A stretch of DNA of 38,743 bases, taken from NCBI GenBank assembly GCA_017608305.1, contig JAFCGC010000001.1:1-38743 (forward strand), written 5' to 3'. The DNA is from Candidatus Pacearchaeota archaeon. Its GTDB lineage: Archaea; Nanobdellota; Nanobdellia; Pacearchaeales; GW2011-AR1. The translations under genes were made by a program, and so were the position numbers. Under the pieces are notes generated by a model that worked only from the letters and a program-made list of their open reading frames with translations, ran no database searches and had not been told where the DNA came from. Each line of letters starts with the position of its first letter. Positions within the stretch are counted from its first letter, which is position 1. Positions 14,758 through 21,710 of this stretch are shown here, one piece after another.

Positions 14758-15423
14758 ATGACTAACACAGAAAAACCAACAGGAATAACAGAACAGAAAA
14801 AACAAGATAATGTTGGAAAAATACCAAAAACAAAAGAAAAATTCCGGGAAGAAAAAAAATCAGTTCCAGAGACTAAAGAAGAAGTAAAAAAAGAAGAAAA
14901 AGACTCTGAAGGAAAACCTCAGGTCTCGTCCGCCAAAAAGGTCGAACGAAAACAAGAACAGAAAAAACCTAAAATCAAAAAAACAGAGGCTAGTGTAAAC
15001 TCATTTAGTCTTCCAATTTCTACAAAAAAATCTGTTGGTATCAGTAAATTCATTAAAAATAAAAGAATAGATCAAGCAATTTTAGATTTAGAAGAAGTTC
15101 TAAAATTCAAAAAAGCTGTTCCTATGAAAGGAGAAATTCCACATAGAAAAGGTAAAGGAATTATGTCTGGGAGTTTTCCAAAAAAAGCAACAGAACATTT
15201 TATAAAATTATTAAAAAGTCTTGCAGCAAATGCTAATGCGAATGAATTAGAAAACCCAATAATCTCAGAGGTTATAACAAATATGGCTTCAAGACCCTAT
15301 GGGCGGTTTGGAGCAACTAGAAAAAAAAGAAGCCATGTTAAAATAATTGCAAGAGATAAAAAAGAAAATAAACCTAAGAAAGGAGGGAAAAAACAAGACA
15401 ATGGAAGAAAGAAACATAGTTAG
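14758..15423 (+). CDS. rpl22: Large ribosomal subunit protein uL22 with a long charged N-terminal extension
   Basis: uL22 lines the exit tunnel. The conserved fold starts at about residue 85 (STKKSVGISKFIKNKRIDQA) and contains IPHRKGKGIMSGSFP and YGRFGATRKKRSHVKI. At 221 aa it is much longer than the roughly 150 aa common in archaea. The first 80 residues are a low-complexity Lys/Glu/Pro/Gln region that looks disordered. Part of it (around 14920-14950) is locally richer in G and C. No internal start with a convincing ribosome-binding site is visible, so I keep ATG 14758. Confidence 0.92.
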   Translation: MTNTEKPTGITEQKKQDNVGKIPKTKEKFREEKKSVPETKEEVKKEEKDSEGKPQVSSAKKVERKQEQKKPKIKKTEASVNSFSLPISTKKSVGISKFIKNKRIDQAILDLEEVLKFKKAVPMKGEIPHRKGKGIMSGSFPKKATEHFIKLLKSLAANANANELENPIISEVITNMASRPYGRFGATRKKRSHVKIIARDKKENKPKKGGKKQDNGRKKHS

Positions 15424-16063
15424 ATTAAAAAAAGAAGAATTTAGAATTAGAGAACATATTAAAAAATCATTGGGAAAAGGAAAAATAAGTAAAGTAAAAA
15501 TTGAATATACTCCTGTTGGAGAAAGAATAATTATTTCAACAAATAGGCCAGGACTAGTTATTGGGAGAGGTGGAGAAAAAATAAATGAATTAACAGACAT
15601 TCTTAAAAGAAAATTTAAGTTAGAAAATCCCCATATTGAGATAGATGAAATAAAAGAAGCAGAATTTGATGCTCAATTAATGGCAGACGAAATTGCTCTT
15701 GGATTAGAAAGATTTGGGCCAATAAAATTTAAAGTTATTGCATACAGGGCCTTACAAAAAATAATGGATGCAGGAGCACAAGGTGCAGAAATAAGATTAA
15801 ACGGAAAACTGCCTGGAGCAAGAGCAAAGCCATGGCGTTTTGCACAAGGATATTTGAAAAAAACAGGAGATAGTGCAAAAGTAGTTGATAGGGCACAAGC
15901 AAGAGCCCAAACTAAACCAGGAACTGTGGGGGTTAAGGTAAGTATTTTGTCTCCTCATGCTGTTTTGAAAGACAAAATAAAAATTGATGAAGAACTCATT
16001 AAAAAATTAAAAGAAAATTTAAAAAAACAGGATCAAGCAATTAAAAAAACTAAAAAGAAATAA
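15401..16063 (+). CDS. rps3: Small ribosomal subunit protein uS3
   Basis: An mRNA-entry-channel protein of the 30S head with a type II KH domain. ATG 15401 is chosen because it follows AGGAGGG at 15381-15387 and gives the archaeal-style start MEERNIVRLKKEEFRIREHI; the frame extends further upstream inside uL22. The KH motif GLVIGRGGEKINEL and the C-terminal block GAQGAEIRLNGKLPGARAKP are clear. At 220 aa it is normal. It overlaps uL22 by 23 nt. Confidence 0.95.
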   Translation: MEERNIVRLKKEEFRIREHIKKSLGKGKISKVKIEYTPVGERIIISTNRPGLVIGRGGEKINELTDILKRKFKLENPHIEIDEIKEAEFDAQLMADEIALGLERFGPIKFKVIAYRALQKIMDAGAQGAEIRLNGKLPGARAKPWRFAQGYLKKTGDSAKVVDRAQARAQTKPGTVGVKVSILSPHAVLKDKIKIDEELIKKLKENLKKQDQAIKKTKKK

Positions 16064-16065
16064 AA

Positions 16066-16293
16066 ATGGCATTATTAAAAACAAAAGAAATCCGGGAAAT
16101 GGGTAAAGAAAATAGAGAGAAAAAGTTGAAAGAATTAAAATTAGAATTGGTAAAATCAAAAGCAAATGTGTCTAAAAAAGGGAGTGCAAAAACAAAAGAA
16201 ATAAAAAAAATAATTGCGCGGATACTCACAATCAACAAATCCCAAGAACCTAAAAAGAAATCAGGAATTAGGGAGGAGTTGAACAAAACTTAA
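16066..16293 (+). CDS. rpl29: Large ribosomal subunit protein uL29
   Basis: A small two-helix protein at the exit tunnel beside uL23, which helps dock the signal recognition particle. It is 75 aa, with the typical LLKTKEIREMGKENREKKLK and TKEIKKIIARILTINK. It starts two bases after uS3. Confidence 0.93.
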   Translation: MALLKTKEIREMGKENREKKLKELKLELVKSKANVSKKGSAKTKEIKKIIARILTINKSQEPKKKSGIREELNKT

Positions 16294-16296
16294 ACA

Positions 16297-16593
16297 ATGG
16301 AAATATGTCCAAAATGTGGCTTGCCTGAGCAAGCATGTGTATGTGAACAGATCGAAAAAAGTTCACAAAAGATAAATGTGACAACAGACAGAAAAAGGTA
16401 TGGAAAGATAGTGACCGTTGTTACGGGATTCAGCGATGGAGTTGATGTAAAAAAAACCGCAAAAGCTCTAAAAAATGAGCTGGCTTGCGGGGGAACTTAC
16501 AAAGACAACACAATAGAACTCCAAGGAGACCACAGAAAGAGAATAAAAGAAATGTTGGTCAAACTTGGGTTTGATGGAGAATCCCTCGATTAA
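16297..16593 (+). CDS. Translation initiation factor aIF1 (SUI1 family)
   Basis: aIF1 binds the 30S subunit and secures correct start-codon selection. The 98-aa protein has an N-terminal cysteine cluster (CPKCGLPEQACVC; C4, C7, C14, C16) that may hold zinc, followed by the SUI1 core (YGKIVTVVTGFSDGVDVKK, ELACGGTYKDNTIELQGDHR). It occupies the usual archaeal position after uL29. The gene is visibly less AT-rich than its neighbours. Many archaea have the RNase P protein gene rnp1 after it; here only 21 nt separate it from uS17. Confidence 0.95.
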   Translation: MEICPKCGLPEQACVCEQIEKSSQKINVTTDRKRYGKIVTVVTGFSDGVDVKKTAKALKNELACGGTYKDNTIELQGDHRKRIKEMLVKLGFDGESLD

Positions 16594-16614
16594 TACACAG
16601 TAAACAATTGAAAA

Positions 16615-16971
16615 ATGGAAAAGAAAAAAACAAAAACAAGTGGAAGAGAGAAAAGTGTAGCTGGGCAAGACCTAGAATGTAAAAATAGAGATTGTCCAAA
16701 GCATGGAACATTGAAAGTAAGAGGAAGAATGTTCAAAGGCAAAGTAATAAAAAAATTTCCAAAAAGAATTGTTATTGAATTTGAAAGGATGGTTTATGTT
16801 AGAAAGTATGAAAGATATTTTAAATCAAAAACAAAGATACATGCAAGACTTCCAGTTTGTATGGAAAATACAATTAATGTGGGAGACCTTATCAAAGTTC
16901 AAGAATGTCGACCATTAAGTAAAATTGTTCATTTCGTAGTGATTGAAAAAATAAAGGAGGGAAAAAAATGA
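16615..16971 (+). CDS. rps17: Small ribosomal subunit protein uS17
   Basis: An early 30S assembly protein with an OB fold binding 16S rRNA. It is 118 aa, with HGTLKVRGRMFKGKVIKKFP, FERMVYVRKYERYFK and a typical C-terminal INVGDLIKVQECRPLSK. The stop codon overlaps, as ATGA, the start of the first of two micro-ORFs that stand between this gene and uL14. Confidence 0.95.
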   Translation: MEKKKTKTSGREKSVAGQDLECKNRDCPKHGTLKVRGRMFKGKVIKKFPKRIVIEFERMVYVRKYERYFKSKTKIHARLPVCMENTINVGDLIKVQECRPLSKIVHFVVIEKIKEGKK

Positions 16972-17027
16972 AGACAAATATGAAATTCTCATTCATCCGA
17001 ATTAAACACGAGGAAAAATTCAAATGA
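16968..17027 (+). CDS. Inter-cistronic micro-ORF unit A (19 aa)
   Basis: ATG 16968 overlaps the uS17 stop (ATGA), and the frame ends in another ATGA shared with unit B. The peptide is MKTNMKFSFIRIKHEEKFK. It shares the core K/R-F-S-F-I-R-I-K and the ending K-F-K with the micro-ORFs before uS14 and uL30. The nucleotide sequence GAGGAAAAATTCAA before the next ATG can serve as a ribosome-binding site. Whether the peptide itself accumulates is unknown. Confidence 0.5.
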   Translation: MKTNMKFSFIRIKHEEKFK

Positions 17028-17077
17028 AAGTAAATGCAAGATTTTTATTCATTCGTTTTCAGGAAGAAATCAAATGA
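17024..17077 (+). CDS. Inter-cistronic micro-ORF unit B (17 aa)
   Basis: Second unit in tandem between uS17 and uL14. It starts at the ATGA that ends unit A and stops in the ATGA that starts uL14. The peptide is MKVNARFLFIRFQEEIK. CAGGAAGAAATCAA supplies purines before the uL14 ATG. It aligns with unit A over the start, the F-(S/L)-F-I-R core and the tail. Confidence 0.5.
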   Translation: MKVNARFLFIRFQEEIK

Positions 17078-17475
17078 AAGCAATATCGGCAAAAGCTACA
17101 GCTGGGTTAAATCTTGGAGCATGGATGATTTCATCAGACAATAGTGGAGCAAAAATGGTCAAGTTAGTCTCTGTTAAAAAAAGCAAAGCAAAAAAAGGAA
17201 AACAAGTAGCAGCAAAAATTGCTGATTGGGTTAAAGTTAGTGTTAAAAAAGGAATTCCAGACATGAAAGGTAAAGTTTTTGATGCAGTTATAATCAGACA
17301 GAAAAAACCTTTTAGGAGATTAAATGGAGAAAGAGTTGGATTTGAAGATAATGCTGTTGCTATTTTAAAAGATGATAAAGGAAATCCAAAAGGAACTCAA
17401 ATTAAAGGACCAATTGCAAGGGAGGTAATGGAGCGATGGCCCCAAGTGGGCAAAATTGCTTCAATTGTATATTAA
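17074..17475 (+). CDS. rpl14: Large ribosomal subunit protein uL14
   Basis: An interface protein of the large subunit that contacts 16S rRNA. It is 133 aa and typical: GAWMISSDNSGAKMVKLVSV, KKPFRRLNGERVGFEDNAVA and IKGPIAREVMERWPQVGKIA. Its first codons (ATGAAAGCAA) resemble the start of the micro-ORF units just upstream, hinting that the units could derive from this 5' end. Confidence 0.96.
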   Translation: MKAISAKATAGLNLGAWMISSDNSGAKMVKLVSVKKSKAKKGKQVAAKIADWVKVSVKKGIPDMKGKVFDAVIIRQKKPFRRLNGERVGFEDNAVAILKDDKGNPKGTQIKGPIAREVMERWPQVGKIASIVY

Positions 17476-17517
17476 ATGAACCTTTTAAAAAGGTTCCCAA
17501 ACCATAATAAAAAATAA
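17476..17517 (+). CDS. Possible micro-ORF with palindrome between uL14 and uL24 (13 aa)
   Basis: Directly after the uL14 stop, ATG 17476 opens a frame for MNLLKRFPNHNKK, ending at TAA 17515-17517, one base before the uL24 ATG. It contains the near-perfect inverted repeat GAACCTTTTAAAAAGGTTC (17478-17496; 9-bp arms). It is unrelated in sequence to the other micro-ORFs. A spacer hairpin or attenuator is an equally good reading. Confidence 0.25.
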   Translation: MNLLKRFPNHNKK

Positions 17518-17518
17518 A

Positions 17519-17971
17519 ATGAAAAAGAAATTCAGTACTAAGTGGAAAGCAAGCAAACAACCTAGAAAACAAAGAAAATATCTAGCAAATGCTCCATTGC
17601 ATCTAAAAAGAAAACTTTTGGCAGTCAATCTTTCAAAAGAATTAAGAAAAAAATATGAAAAAAGAAACATTGTTTTAAGAAAGGGAGATATTGCCAAAGT
17701 CATGAGAGGAAAATTCAAAAAGAAACAAGGAAAAGTTAGTGAAATAAAAACCAAACTATTGAAAGTTTTTGTGGAAGGAATTCAAGTTAAAAAACTAGAT
17801 GGGTCAAAAGTTAATGTTAGCCTTAAACCCTCAAATCTACAAATAGTTGAATTAAATTTAGAGGATAATAAAAGAAGAAAATCCTTGGGAATTAAAACTA
17901 AAAAAGAAGAAGTAAAAAAAGAGACAAAAAAATCAGATACTCAAAAAAAATCACCTGAGGTGAAAAAATAA
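17519..17971 (+). CDS. rpl24: Large ribosomal subunit protein uL24
   Basis: An assembly-initiator protein that binds the 5' part of 23S rRNA near the exit tunnel. It has an archaeal N-terminus (STKWKASKQPRKQRKYLANA) and the KOW motif VLRKGDIAKVMRGKFKKKQG. At 150 aa it carries a charged C-terminal tail (TKKEEVKKETKKSDTQKKSP) not needed for the fold. It is followed one base later by eS4. Confidence 0.94.
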   Translation: MKKKFSTKWKASKQPRKQRKYLANAPLHLKRKLLAVNLSKELRKKYEKRNIVLRKGDIAKVMRGKFKKKQGKVSEIKTKLLKVFVEGIQVKKLDGSKVNVSLKPSNLQIVELNLEDNKRRKSLGIKTKKEEVKKETKKSDTQKKSPEVKK

Positions 17972-17972
17972 A

Positions 17973-18620
17973 ATGCACCTAAAAAGACAAAAAATACCAA
18001 AAATCTGGCCTCTTGCTAGGAAAGGAACAAAATATGTAGTAAGAGCTAATTTTAATTTAAAAGAAGGAATTCCCATATTAGTCGCTTTAAGAGATATGAT
18101 AAAGATAGCCCAAAATAGAAAAGAAGTAAAAAGGGCCCTACACAACAAACACATCCTACTTAATAATAAAGTTGTGAGAAATGAGAAAAATAGTTTGACT
18201 CTATTTGACAAATTGACAATTTCTCCTCTCAAAAAACACTATAAATTAAATTTATCTAAATTTGGTAAGTTTGAATTTGAAGAAATAAAAGAAAGTGAGG
18301 TTTATCACAAAATATCAAAAATAGTTGATAAAAAAATTTTGAAAGGGAAAAAGATTCAATTAAACCTAAGCGGGGGGAGAAATTTTCTTTCAGATATTAA
18401 ATGTAATGTTAATGATTCTGTAACAGTTGATTTTAAACAAGGAAAAATAATTAAATGTTTGCCTTTAGCTCAAAAAGCAAAAGTCATTGTTTTTGCAGGT
18501 AAACACACTGGAGTAAGAGGAATTATTAACAAAATAAAAACAGAAAGGAAAATGGCAGAATTAGAAGCAAATAAGAAAAAAATCAATGTTTTAATTAAAC
18601 AAATAATTGTAATAGAATGA
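17973..18620 (+). CDS. rps4e: Small ribosomal subunit protein eS4
   Basis: An archaeal/eukaryotic 30S protein, 215 aa. It has the start MHLKRQKIPKIWPLARKGTK, an S4 RNA-binding domain (ALRDMIKIAQNRKEVKRALH and following) and a C-terminal KOW-like part (VIVFAGKHTGVRGIINKIK). It is shorter than the usual roughly 240 aa. The stop overlaps the uL5 ATG. Confidence 0.94.
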   Translation: MHLKRQKIPKIWPLARKGTKYVVRANFNLKEGIPILVALRDMIKIAQNRKEVKRALHNKHILLNNKVVRNEKNSLTLFDKLTISPLKKHYKLNLSKFGKFEFEEIKESEVYHKISKIVDKKILKGKKIQLNLSGGRNFLSDIKCNVNDSVTVDFKQGKIIKCLPLAQKAKVIVFAGKHTGVRGIINKIKTERKMAELEANKKKINVLIKQIIVIE

Positions 18621-19120
18621 AAGAAAAGAATATTATGAGAAATATAAAAATAGAAAAAGTAGTATTAAGTGTAGGTGGAATTGGAGATTCTCTGGAAAAA
18701 GGAGTTAAACTTCTTGGAATTTTAACTGGAAGAAAAGCAGCAAAAATGAAATCTAAAAAAAGAATTCCTTCTTTAGGGATTAGACCTAATTTAGAAGTTG
18801 GTGCAGTTGTTACCCTAAGAAAAAATAAAAAAGAAATTCTAAAAAAAATGTTGGTCACAATAGATAACACTTTAAAGAAAAAACAAATAAGTGAAAATAA
18901 TTTTTCATTTGGGATAAAAGAATATATTGAAATTCCTGGAATAGAATATCAAAGAGACATAGGAATTATGGGCTTTGACATTACAGTTGTTTTCAAAAGA
19001 AGTGGAAGAAGAGTTAAACTAAAAAAAATAAAAAGAGGAAAAATACCCAAAAGACAAAGAATTAGTAAAGAAGAAATAATTAAATTTATGGAAGATAACT
19101 TCCAAGTAGAGTTTATTTAA
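18617..19120 (+). CDS. rpl5: Large ribosomal subunit protein uL5
   Basis: This protein binds 5S rRNA and the P-site tRNA region. At 167 aa it is the archaeal size. The start MKEKNIMRNIKIEKVVLSVG matches the usual N-x-MR-x-I-x-I-x-K-V pattern, so I keep the ATG that overlaps eS4. LGIRPNLEVGAVVTLR and YIEIPGIEYQRDIGIMGFD are conserved. A fused pair of micro-ORF units lies between this gene and uS14. Confidence 0.95.
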   Translation: MKEKNIMRNIKIEKVVLSVGGIGDSLEKGVKLLGILTGRKAAKMKSKKRIPSLGIRPNLEVGAVVTLRKNKKEILKKMLVTIDNTLKKKQISENNFSFGIKEYIEIPGIEYQRDIGIMGFDITVVFKRSGRRVKLKKIKRGKIPKRQRISKEEIIKFMEDNFQVEFI

Positions 19121-19121
19121 A

Positions 19122-19226
19122 ATGAAAGCAAGACAAAAATCAAAGATTTTAGCTCATTCGTCTAAAACCCAAATGAATCAAAGATTTTCATTCATTCGAA
19201 TTAAATATGGAGTAAAATTCAAATGA
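19122..19226 (+). CDS. Inter-cistronic micro-ORF C, two fused units (34 aa)
   Basis: It starts one base after the uL5 stop and ends in the ATGA that starts uS14. At nucleotide level it is two units (19122-19172 and 19173-19222) each beginning AATGAA and ending CAA before ATGA. They are 51 nt apart and so read as one frame. The second half encodes [17 protein letters not shown], nearly identical in core to unit A; the first half ([17 protein letters not shown]) keeps only the nucleotide similarity. GGAGTAAAATTCAA precedes the uS14 ATG. Confidence 0.5.
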   Translation: MKARQKSKILAHSSKTQMNQRFSFIRIKYGVKFK

Positions 19227-19453
19227 CCGCATCAGATTGGAAAAAAATATTAAAACAATTGAAAAATAAACCAGAAAAGGTTGCAAAATTTTTAAAACAC
19301 AATAAACCCAAGGATAGAAAAATTGGAATAGCCGTGAAGAAGTGTGAAAGGTGTGGAAGGTTTGGAGCTCATATCAAATCATATGGATTAAATTTATGTC
19401 GACATTGCTTCAGAGAAATTGCTGAAGAAATCGGCTTTAAAAAATACAGTTAA
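19223..19453 (+). CDS. rps14: Small ribosomal subunit protein uS14, zinc-binding, N-terminally extended
   Basis: A 30S head protein. Zinc ligands C41, C44, C59 and C62 lie in [10 protein letters not shown] and [12 protein letters not shown]. At 76 aa it is about 20-25 residues longer than the common archaeal form, with an N-terminal lysine-rich helix ([20 protein letters not shown]) that I recall from DPANN homologues. The ATG sits in an ATGA overlap with the upstream micro-ORF. Confidence 0.94.
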   Translation: MTASDWKKILKQLKNKPEKVAKFLKHNKPKDRKIGIAVKKCERCGRFGAHIKSYGLNLCRHCFREIAEEIGFKKYS

Positions 19454-19454
19454 A

Positions 19455-19835
19455 ATGTCACAAGATATTGTTAGTGATGGATTAAATATGATAAAAAATG
19501 CCAAAAAGGCAAGAAAAGAATTTATCACAATTAAGAGAATTTCTAATTTACTAGTGGAAATCTTAAAAATAATGAAGCAAAAAGGAGCTATAAAGAAGTA
19601 TAAAATTGATGGAAAATCTAAATCATTAATAATAACAATAGGAGAATTGCATGAATGTAAGGCAGTTAAACCAAGATTCACAGTAAAAAAAGATCAAATT
19701 GAAAAATATAAAAGAAGGTATCTTCCTGCACGAAACATTGGGAATCTGATAGTTTCTACAAATAAAGGATTAATGACTCATGAAGAAGCTCAAGAAGAAG
19801 AAATAGGGGGATGCTTAGTAGCATATTTTTATTAA
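19455..19835 (+). CDS. rps8: Small ribosomal subunit protein uS8
   Basis: A central-domain 16S rRNA-binding protein, 126 aa. ATG 19455, one base after the uS14 stop, gives the conserved start MSQDIVSDGLNMIKNAKKA. The C-terminal part PARNIGNLIVSTNKGLMTHE matches the rRNA-binding motif (usually a GxxIxSTxxGxxT pattern). Confidence 0.95.
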   Translation: MSQDIVSDGLNMIKNAKKARKEFITIKRISNLLVEILKIMKQKGAIKKYKIDGKSKSLIITIGELHECKAVKPRFTVKKDQIEKYKRRYLPARNIGNLIVSTNKGLMTHEEAQEEEIGGCLVAYFY

Positions 19836-19838
19836 AAA

Positions 19839-20381
19839 ATGAAAAAAGAATTATTTGAAAAAATTGAGATTCCTGAAGGAATTGAAGCAAACATAGAAGA
19901 TTCTACAATAATTATAAAAGGTCCTGGAGGGGAAAATAAAAGAAAATTTGAATTTCAAAATCTAGAATTTGAAAAAGAAGGTAAATATATTAAAATTGGA
20001 CATAAAAAAGCCACAAAAAGAGAGAAAAAGATGATAAATACAATTGCCTCACATATTAGAAATATGATAAAAGGAATTCAAGAAAAATTTGAATATAAAT
20101 TAAAAGCTTGTTTTAGTCATTTTCCTATGAGCATAAATATTGAAAAAAATGAAGCTACTATAAAGAATTTTTTAGGTGAAAAAATACCTAGAAAAGTAAA
20201 AATTCTAGAACAAGTAGATGTAGAATTGAATAAAGATATAATTACCATAAAATCAGTAGATCGAGAACTAGCTGGACAAACTGCTGCAAATTTCGAGGCG
20301 GCTACAAGAATAAGGGGAAAAGATAGAAGAGTCTTCCAAGATGGAATTTTCATTACAAGTAAATGTGGTAAAGAAATATGA
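19839..20381 (+). CDS. rpl6: Large ribosomal subunit protein uL6
   Basis: This protein lies near the sarcin-ricin loop and factor-binding site. It is 180 aa with two repeated beta domains, an archaeal start (IPEGIEANIEDSTIIIKGPG) and SVDRELAGQTAANFEAATRI. The stop overlaps eL32 by ATGA. Confidence 0.95.
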   Translation: MKKELFEKIEIPEGIEANIEDSTIIIKGPGGENKRKFEFQNLEFEKEGKYIKIGHKKATKREKKMINTIASHIRNMIKGIQEKFEYKLKACFSHFPMSINIEKNEATIKNFLGEKIPRKVKILEQVDVELNKDIITIKSVDRELAGQTAANFEAATRIRGKDRRVFQDGIFITSKCGKEI

Positions 20382-20824
20382 CTAAGAAATTTTTAAGAAG
20401 AATTTGGAACAGATATTCAAAATTAGGAAAAAGAAGAAAGAAAAAACAAGGCTGGAAAAAACCTACTGGAAGAGATAATAAAATGAGGGAGAAAAGAAAA
20501 GGATATCCTGTTGTAGTTAGTGTAGGTTATAAAAAAGGAAAACAAATTAGAGGAATAATTAAAGGAAAAAAGCCAATTCTAGTAAAAAACATCCAAGATT
20601 TAGAAAAAATAGGAAAAACCCAAATAGCTCTTTTAGGAAAAATAGGAAAAAAGAAAAAAATTGAAGTTGTTAAAAAAGCAAAAGAAATGAAAATCAAGTT
20701 CCATAATATTAATATTAAAACATTTTTAGATAAAAATAAAATTAAAAAAAAGGCCGAGGCAGAAGTAAAAAAAACTAAAGATAAAAAAGAAGAACCAAAA
20801 AAATCTGGAGAAAATAAAAAATGA
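20378..20824 (+). CDS. rpl32e: Large ribosomal subunit protein eL32
   Basis: An archaeal/eukaryotic protein, 148 aa. The core is RIWNRYSKLGKRRKKKQGWK, followed by GRDNKMREKRKGYPVVVSVG. The last 30 residues are a Lys/Glu-rich tail. ATGA-type junctions lie on both sides. Confidence 0.94.
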   Translation: MTKKFLRRIWNRYSKLGKRRKKKQGWKKPTGRDNKMREKRKGYPVVVSVGYKKGKQIRGIIKGKKPILVKNIQDLEKIGKTQIALLGKIGKKKKIEVVKKAKEMKIKFHNINIKTFLDKNKIKKKAEAEVKKTKDKKEEPKKSGENKK

Positions 20825-21216
20825 ATCTAAGGAAAAAGAAGGCATTAGCTTCAAAAGTTTTGAAAATAGGGAAAAAGAGAGTTTTATTTATGGAGTCAAG
20901 ATTAGGAGATATAAAAGAAGCTATAACAAACCAAGACATAAGGGATTTACAAAAAGATGGAGCCATATCTATTAAAGAAGCTAAAGGTAAAAAAAAGAAA
21001 ATAAAAAAACCCAAAAGAAGAGGGCCAGGTAAAATTAGAAAAAAAATAAATAAAAGAAAAAGAGAATATGTAAATCTCACAAGAAAATTAAGAAAATATG
21101 TTTCTGAACTAAAGAAACAAGGGAAATTATCAAAGGAAGAAGCAGAAAACATAAGGAAAAAAATAAGAAATAAAGAATTTAGAAGTAAAACTCACCTTAG
21201 GGAGAATCTCAAATGA
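20821..21216 (+). CDS. rpl19e: Large ribosomal subunit protein eL19
   Basis: An archaeal/eukaryotic protein of the large subunit, 131 aa, highly basic. LRKKKALASKVLKIGKKRV, KEAITNQDIRDLQKDGAI and KKIKKPKRRGPGKIRKK are typical. Its end (LRENLK, coded by GGGAGAATCTCAA before ATGA) shows the same purine-rich coupling signal as the micro-ORF ends, but without their F-S-F-I-R core. Confidence 0.95.
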   Translation: MNLRKKKALASKVLKIGKKRVLFMESRLGDIKEAITNQDIRDLQKDGAISIKEAKGKKKKIKKPKRRGPGKIRKKINKRKREYVNLTRKLRKYVSELKKQGKLSKEEAENIRKKIRNKEFRSKTHLRENLK

Positions 21217-21710
21217 AAACTTTAAAAAAACGAAGAAAACAAGGAAAAACAAATTATCTAAAAAGACTCAAACTTCTCAAAGGTAGATCTCCTAGAATAG
21301 TTTTCAGGAAAACAAATAAATATATTCTAGCACAATATGTTCAAAGTAAAGAAGCACAAGATAAAGTAGAAGAAGGAATAAGTTCAAAAATTCTGTTAAA
21401 ATATGGTTGGCCAAAAGAGAGTAAAGGAAGTTTAAAATCTATTCCTGCAGCATATCTCACAGGATTTTTAGCAGGTAAAAAAATTTTAAAGGGGAAAAAA
21501 GAAACTCCTATTTTGGATCTTGGAATGATTAGAACCCTACATAAATCAAAAGTCTATGGGTTTGCGAAAGGTTTAGTAGATGCTGGAGTTAAATTAAAAA
21601 TTAAAGAAGAAATTTTCCCTGAAGAAAATAGGATAGAAGGAAAACATATGAAAAAAGATTTTTCAGATGCATTCAAGAAAATTAAATCTAGAATTCAAGA
21701 AAATGAGTGA
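21213..21710 (+). CDS. rpl18: Large ribosomal subunit protein uL18
   Basis: A 5S rRNA-binding protein of the central protuberance. It is 165 aa, shorter than the archaeal norm of about 190. KTNYLKRLKLLKGRSPRIVF, IPAAYLTGFLAGKK and KVYGFAKGLVDAGVKLK are conserved. It ends eight bases inside uS5. Confidence 0.94.
   Translation: MKTLKKRRKQGKTNYLKRLKLLKGRSPRIVFRKTNKYILAQYVQSKEAQDKVEEGISSKILLKYGWPKESKGSLKSIPAAYLTGFLAGKKILKGKKETPILDLGMIRTLHKSKVYGFAKGLVDAGVKLKIKEEIFPEENRIEGKHMKKDFSDAFKKIKSRIQENE

Noticed and set aside
20775-21152. Long minus-strand ORFs opposite ribosomal protein genes (Phe/Leu/Ser-rich)
   Set aside because: Lysine-rich genes made of AAA/AAG give long open Phe-rich frames on the other strand; none has a promoter or natural composition.
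21190-21216. eL19 end as another micro-ORF unit
   Set aside because: It shares only the purine-rich GGGAGAATCTCAA-ATGA coupling signal; the F-S-F-I-R core is absent and the codons belong to eL19.
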